From Alphaproteobacteria bacterium (GTDB taxonomy: Bacteria > Pseudomonadota > Alphaproteobacteria > DSM-16000 > Inquilinaceae): a DNA stretch of 64,000 bases. Position 1 is the first letter of the stretch. Each line of letters begins with the position of its first letter. Positions 61,803 to 64,000 of this stretch are shown in pieces. A program made the translations under genes and the position numbers. The stretch spans positions 1 through 64,000 of the forward strand of contig JANQSN010000006.1 of assembly GCA_028284045.1 (NCBI GenBank). Direction: 5' to 3'. Below the pieces are notes generated by a model. It was not told the DNA's origin. It ran no database searches and was given only the letters and a program-made list of their open reading frames with translations.

Positions 61803-61805
61803 CGA

Positions 61806-62150
61806 TCAGAGATAGACGTCGCTGTCCAGACGATCCAGCACGCGCAGGATCTCCACCGTTTCGCCGCCATGGATCAGGTCGATCGCCCGCTCGCCGTCCA
61901 ACTGGGGGTGGCGGGCATAGAGCCAGCTCCGCACCTCATCCGGGTTATAGTAGTCCTGCAGCCGCTGGACGATGTAGTGCAGGTCGGCAATCAGCCGTTC
62001 ATTGTTCGGCTGCGGTTTTGCGGAACCATTGCGCCACCGGGAGACGGTCGCCTTCGAGACCGAGGTGATGTTGGCAATGTCGGTTCCTCTCAGCCCCGTG
62101 GCTTCCAGTTCGCCGATGAAGCGTTGTACAGCGCCCGGCATGGTGTTCAT
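61806..62150 (-). CDS. Xre/MbcA/ParS-type antitoxin of the RES system
   Basis: A 114-residue antitoxin. The N-terminal HTH is GTDIANITSVSKATVSRWRN, and the C-terminal toxin-binding region is NPDEVRSWLYARHPQLDGER, AIDLIHGGETVEIL, the MbcA/ParS pattern (PD-x-[AVI]-x-x-WL-x-x-x-[NH]-P-x-L-[ND]-G). It blocks the RES active site and probably represses the operon. It precedes the toxin gene, with 3 bp between. Confidence 0.92.
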   Translation of the reverse strand: MNTMPGAVQRFIGELEATGLRGTDIANITSVSKATVSRWRNGSAKPQPNNERLIADLHYIVQRLQDYYNPDEVRSWLYARHPQLDGERAIDLIHGGETVEILRVLDRLDSDVYL

Positions 62151-62328
62151 CGCCCATCCTGTGCGACGTTGCCCATATCGGTTTCACATATAGTCCTGGT
62201 GAAACGCTTATGGAACCATTGGCGATGGCCGGGCGTCGTCGCCGTCTGGGACGAAAAAGGGGGGGCCGGTCGAGACCGGCGCCCCCATGCTCACGCAGGC
62301 TCCGGGCCTTTGGCCGGAGCGGCCGCGC

Positions 62329-62808
62329 TTACGCCGCGTCGGCGGTCTTGGTCTGAGTTGCTTCGACCTCAAGGGCCGGGGCCGCCTCGTGCCGCGCGAT
62401 GGCGATGGTGCGAGGCTTCAGCGCTTCCGGGATCCGCCGATGCAGGGTCACGTTCAAGACGCCGTCGGTCAGATCCGCCCCCGTCACCTCGATATGGTCG
62501 GCGAGCTGGAAGCGCCGCTCGAACGACCGCGTCGCGATGCCGCGATGCAGGTAGGTCGTGCCGGCGTCCTTGCCCAGCGAACCGCGGATGGTCAGCGTGT
62601 TCGCCTCTGCGGTCACGGACAGATTCTCCGCGGAGAAGCCGGCCACTGCCAGCGTCACGCGATAGTCGTCCTCGCCGAGCTTCTCGATATTGTAGGGAGG
62701 GTAACCGGCATTGCCGGTCTCGCCCTGAAGGGCGCTGTCCATCAGGCGGGCCAAGCGATCGAAGCCGATCGTGGACCGGAACAGCGGGGTATAGTCGAAC
62801 GTCGTCAT
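62329..62808 (-). CDS. Hsp20/alpha-crystallin small heat-shock protein (IbpA-like)
   Basis: A 159-residue class A-type small heat-shock protein. The N-terminus MTTFDYTPLFRSTIGFDRLA is the IbpA-type opening. The alpha-crystallin domain has YPPYNIEKLGEDDYRVTLAV, FSAENLSVTAEANTLTIRGS and GVLNVTLHRRIPEALKPRTI, including the G-V-L-x-[VI]-x-L motif and the I-x-I-like tail. It holds unfolding proteins. GGAGG lies 8 nt upstream and is hidden in a ROSE-like hairpin, so it should be heat-induced at translation. Confidence 0.94.
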   Translation of the reverse strand: MTTFDYTPLFRSTIGFDRLARLMDSALQGETGNAGYPPYNIEKLGEDDYRVTLAVAGFSAENLSVTAEANTLTIRGSLGKDAGTTYLHRGIATRSFERRFQLADHIEVTGADLTDGVLNVTLHRRIPEALKPRTIAIARHEAAPALEVEATQTKTADAA

Positions 62809-62813
62809 CTGTC

Positions 62814-62831
62814 ATCCTCCGTTTGAGCGAT
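62814..62831 (-). promoter_or_regulatory. ROSE-like RNA thermometer hairpin
   Basis: In the minus-strand leader, ATCGCTC (62831-62825) can pair with GAGGAT of the Shine-Dalgarno region (GGAGGAT, 62820-62814), with one bulged G. The exact U-[UC]-G-C-U motif opposite the ribosome site is the signature of ROSE elements in rhizobial and other alphaproteobacterial small heat-shock genes. The rest of the leader upstream could add further stems. Confidence 0.75.
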
Positions 62832-63053
62832 GGCATATCCAGCCGGCCGGGCCCGGATCCCGCTTATCGGCAATCCGGCGGCGATCCTGGGGATCGGCCG
62901 ACGTGAACCCATGTGTTTGGCGTTCACGAACTATTAGGTGAGATCGCCGCGGCGCCGTTCAAGAGGTCCCGCGGCGCGCTCCCGCCCGCATGGTCGCCGG
63001 CCATCCTGGCCGGTACCGAACCGCCCGCCCCGAGCCAACAGAGCGACCCGGCA

Positions 63054-63914
63054 ATGTCCGACACCTCCTCCGCCACCGAGACCGGCGAGATCGCCGCCCC
63101 GGCCCCGCGCCCCTGTGCCCCGGCGCTGGTGACCGGGGCGACGGGCGGCCTCGGCCGAGCCTTCGCCGCGGCGCTCGACGGCGGCACCGATCTGCTGCTG
63201 ACCGCCCGGGATGCCGCGGCGCTCGACCGGCTCGCGGAGGGGCTGGCGCGCGACGGAAGGCGGGTCGAGACCGTCGCCGCCGATCTGGCGACGCCGGACG
63301 GCCTCGGCGCCGTCGCCGAGGCGGCCGAGGCGCGCGGGGTCGGCCTGCTGATCAACAATGCCGGGCTCGGCCGCCTCGGCGCCGTGGTCGAGCAGCCGGC
63401 GGAGATGGAGGCGATGACGGTTGCCGTCAACGTCACGGCGATGCACGCGCTGACCCGCGCCCTGCTGCCCGGCATGCTGGCCCGCGCCCGCCACGCCCGG
63501 GCACGAGCGGGGCCGCGCGCCGGGTTGATCATCGTCTCCAGCGGCTTCGCCTTTACCGCGGTGCCCTATCTGGCGACCTACGCGGCCAGCAAGGCGTTCG
63601 CGCTCAGCTTCGCCGAGGCGTTGGGCGAGGAGTTGGCCGGCGAGCCCATCGACGTCCTGGCGCTGTGCCCCGGGCCGACCCGCACCAATTTCGGCGCCGA
63701 GGCGGGTCCGCTGACGCCGTCGCGCATCCCCGGGGCGGCCCGGCCGGACGCGGTGGCCAAGCAGGCGCTTGCGGCGCTGGGCCATCGCCGGGTATTGGCA
63801 ACGGGCTTGGTCGGCCGGCTGGCGGTCGATCCGCTGCTGGTGCCGCGCCGTCTGGCGACCCGAACCGTCGGGCGGACGATGCGCCTGGCCGACCGGGTGA
63901 GCCGCCGGCGCTAG
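63054..63914 (+). CDS. SDR family oxidoreductase (DltE/YqjQ-like)
   Basis: A 286-residue short-chain dehydrogenase. Cofactor loop ALVTGATGGLGRAFAAAL, NNAGLGRLGAVVEQP, catalytic Ser in IIVSSGFAFTAVPYLA, TYAASKAFALSF (Tyr/Lys), and LCPGPTRTNFG. The C-terminal extension is Arg-rich. The substrate is unknown; this subgroup acts on lipids or ketones. I chose the ATG at 63054; an in-frame ATG-like start upstream gives low-complexity sequence. It is not obviously in an operon with hisZ, 38 bp downstream. Confidence 0.83.
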   Translation: MSDTSSATETGEIAAPAPRPCAPALVTGATGGLGRAFAAALDGGTDLLLTARDAAALDRLAEGLARDGRRVETVAADLATPDGLGAVAEAAEARGVGLLINNAGLGRLGAVVEQPAEMEAMTVAVNVTAMHALTRALLPGMLARARHARARAGPRAGLIIVSSGFAFTAVPYLATYAASKAFALSFAEALGEELAGEPIDVLALCPGPTRTNFGAEAGPLTPSRIPGAARPDAVAKQALAALGHRRVLATGLVGRLAVDPLLVPRRLATRTVGRTMRLADRVSRRR

Positions 63915-63951
63915 TTCAGCCGGCCCTTTCTTCCCGTTCACCACCGGTTCG

Positions 63952-64000
63952 ATGATGTCTCTTCCGCATTGGGCGCTGCTGCCCGCCGGCCTGCACGATT
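63952..64000 (+). CDS. hisZ: start of a probable hisZ (ATP phosphoribosyltransferase regulatory subunit), cut by the window end
   Basis: Only 16 codons are visible: MMSLPHWALLPAGLHD. The phrase [LP]-L-P-x-G-[LI]-x-D at this distance from the start is common to HisZ and the related HisRS-like proteins. Naming it hisZ is a guess from this short stretch. The frame continues past the window. Confidence 0.45.
   Translation, partial: MMSLPHWALLPAGLHD

Overview
The window is about 70% G+C, densely packed and almost entirely chromosomal core. It looks like an alphaproteobacterium of the Rhodospirillales/Azospirillales kind. The evidence is a circularly permuted two-piece tmRNA gene, SspB-alpha, TrcR (DUF1013), RcdA (DUF1465), DUF4169, DUF1192, two YdcH/DUF465 proteins, COQ9, ATP12, an alpha-type propionyl-CoA carboxylase locus, a Flp pilin and 3-hydroxybutyrate dehydrogenase. 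No rRNA, tRNA, CRISPR array, prophage or complete insertion sequence was seen.

Layout. 0-7.7 kb: NDUFAF5/BioC-like methyltransferase, DUF4169, a giant AsmA protein and a multi-PAS histidine kinase, followed by a dispersed palindromic element. 7.8-14.1 kb (minus): RHH protein and fumC, a doubled Hpt/response-regulator cluster, and purEK. 14.4-17.5 kb: diguanylate cyclase, and phosphofructokinase flanked by two YdcH proteins. 17.8-22 kb: a membrane alpha/beta hydrolase, trcR, DUF1192, bdhA and rcdA. 22.5-25 kb: an accessory cassette of serine recombinase, XRE-ImmA protease and DUF4411 PIN-like protein. 25.3-30.7 kb: MerR-controlled cation transporter, prpE, an SDR and epmA. 30.9-31.6 kb: a low-GC pair including a retropepsin-like protease. 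31.8-36.7 kb: efp, suhB and a MotA/MotB-like motor locus. 36.7-44.2 kb: ABC exporter, ssrA-sspB, coq9-def, ridA, DUF1624, a HAD phosphatase and ATP12. 44.5-49.6 kb: pccB, a 2TM protein, pccA, acylphosphatase and a degenerate GGDEF protein. 49.6-52.5 kb: DsbA-like, ParDE and a JmjC/cupin hydroxylase. 52.9-55.7 kb: a DUF4914 (PEPCK-like P-loop) protein with a kinase-fold partner. 55.9-60.7 kb: a Gld-type ABC operon. 61-64 kb: Flp pilin, RES/Xre toxin-antitoxin, Hsp20 with a ROSE-like thermometer, an SDR, and the start of a probable hisZ.

Themes. Propionyl-CoA metabolism: PrpE makes propionyl-CoA and PccAB carboxylates it. Cell-cycle and proteolysis control: TrcR, RcdA, SspB and tmRNA all touch CtrA or ClpXP biology. 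Translation quality: EF-P/EpmA, tmRNA, peptide deformylase and a possible uL16 hydroxylase. Three type II toxin-antitoxin-like modules lie within 40 kb.

The best candidates for an undescribed system are the DUF4914/kinase-like two-gene operon (52960-55744), the recombinase/ImmA/DUF4411 cassette (22561-25045), the duplicated Hpt-REC quartet (9648-12169) and the MotAB-like locus with a very long coiled coil (33274-36691). All functional statements rest on reading the translated sequence. No database search was run.
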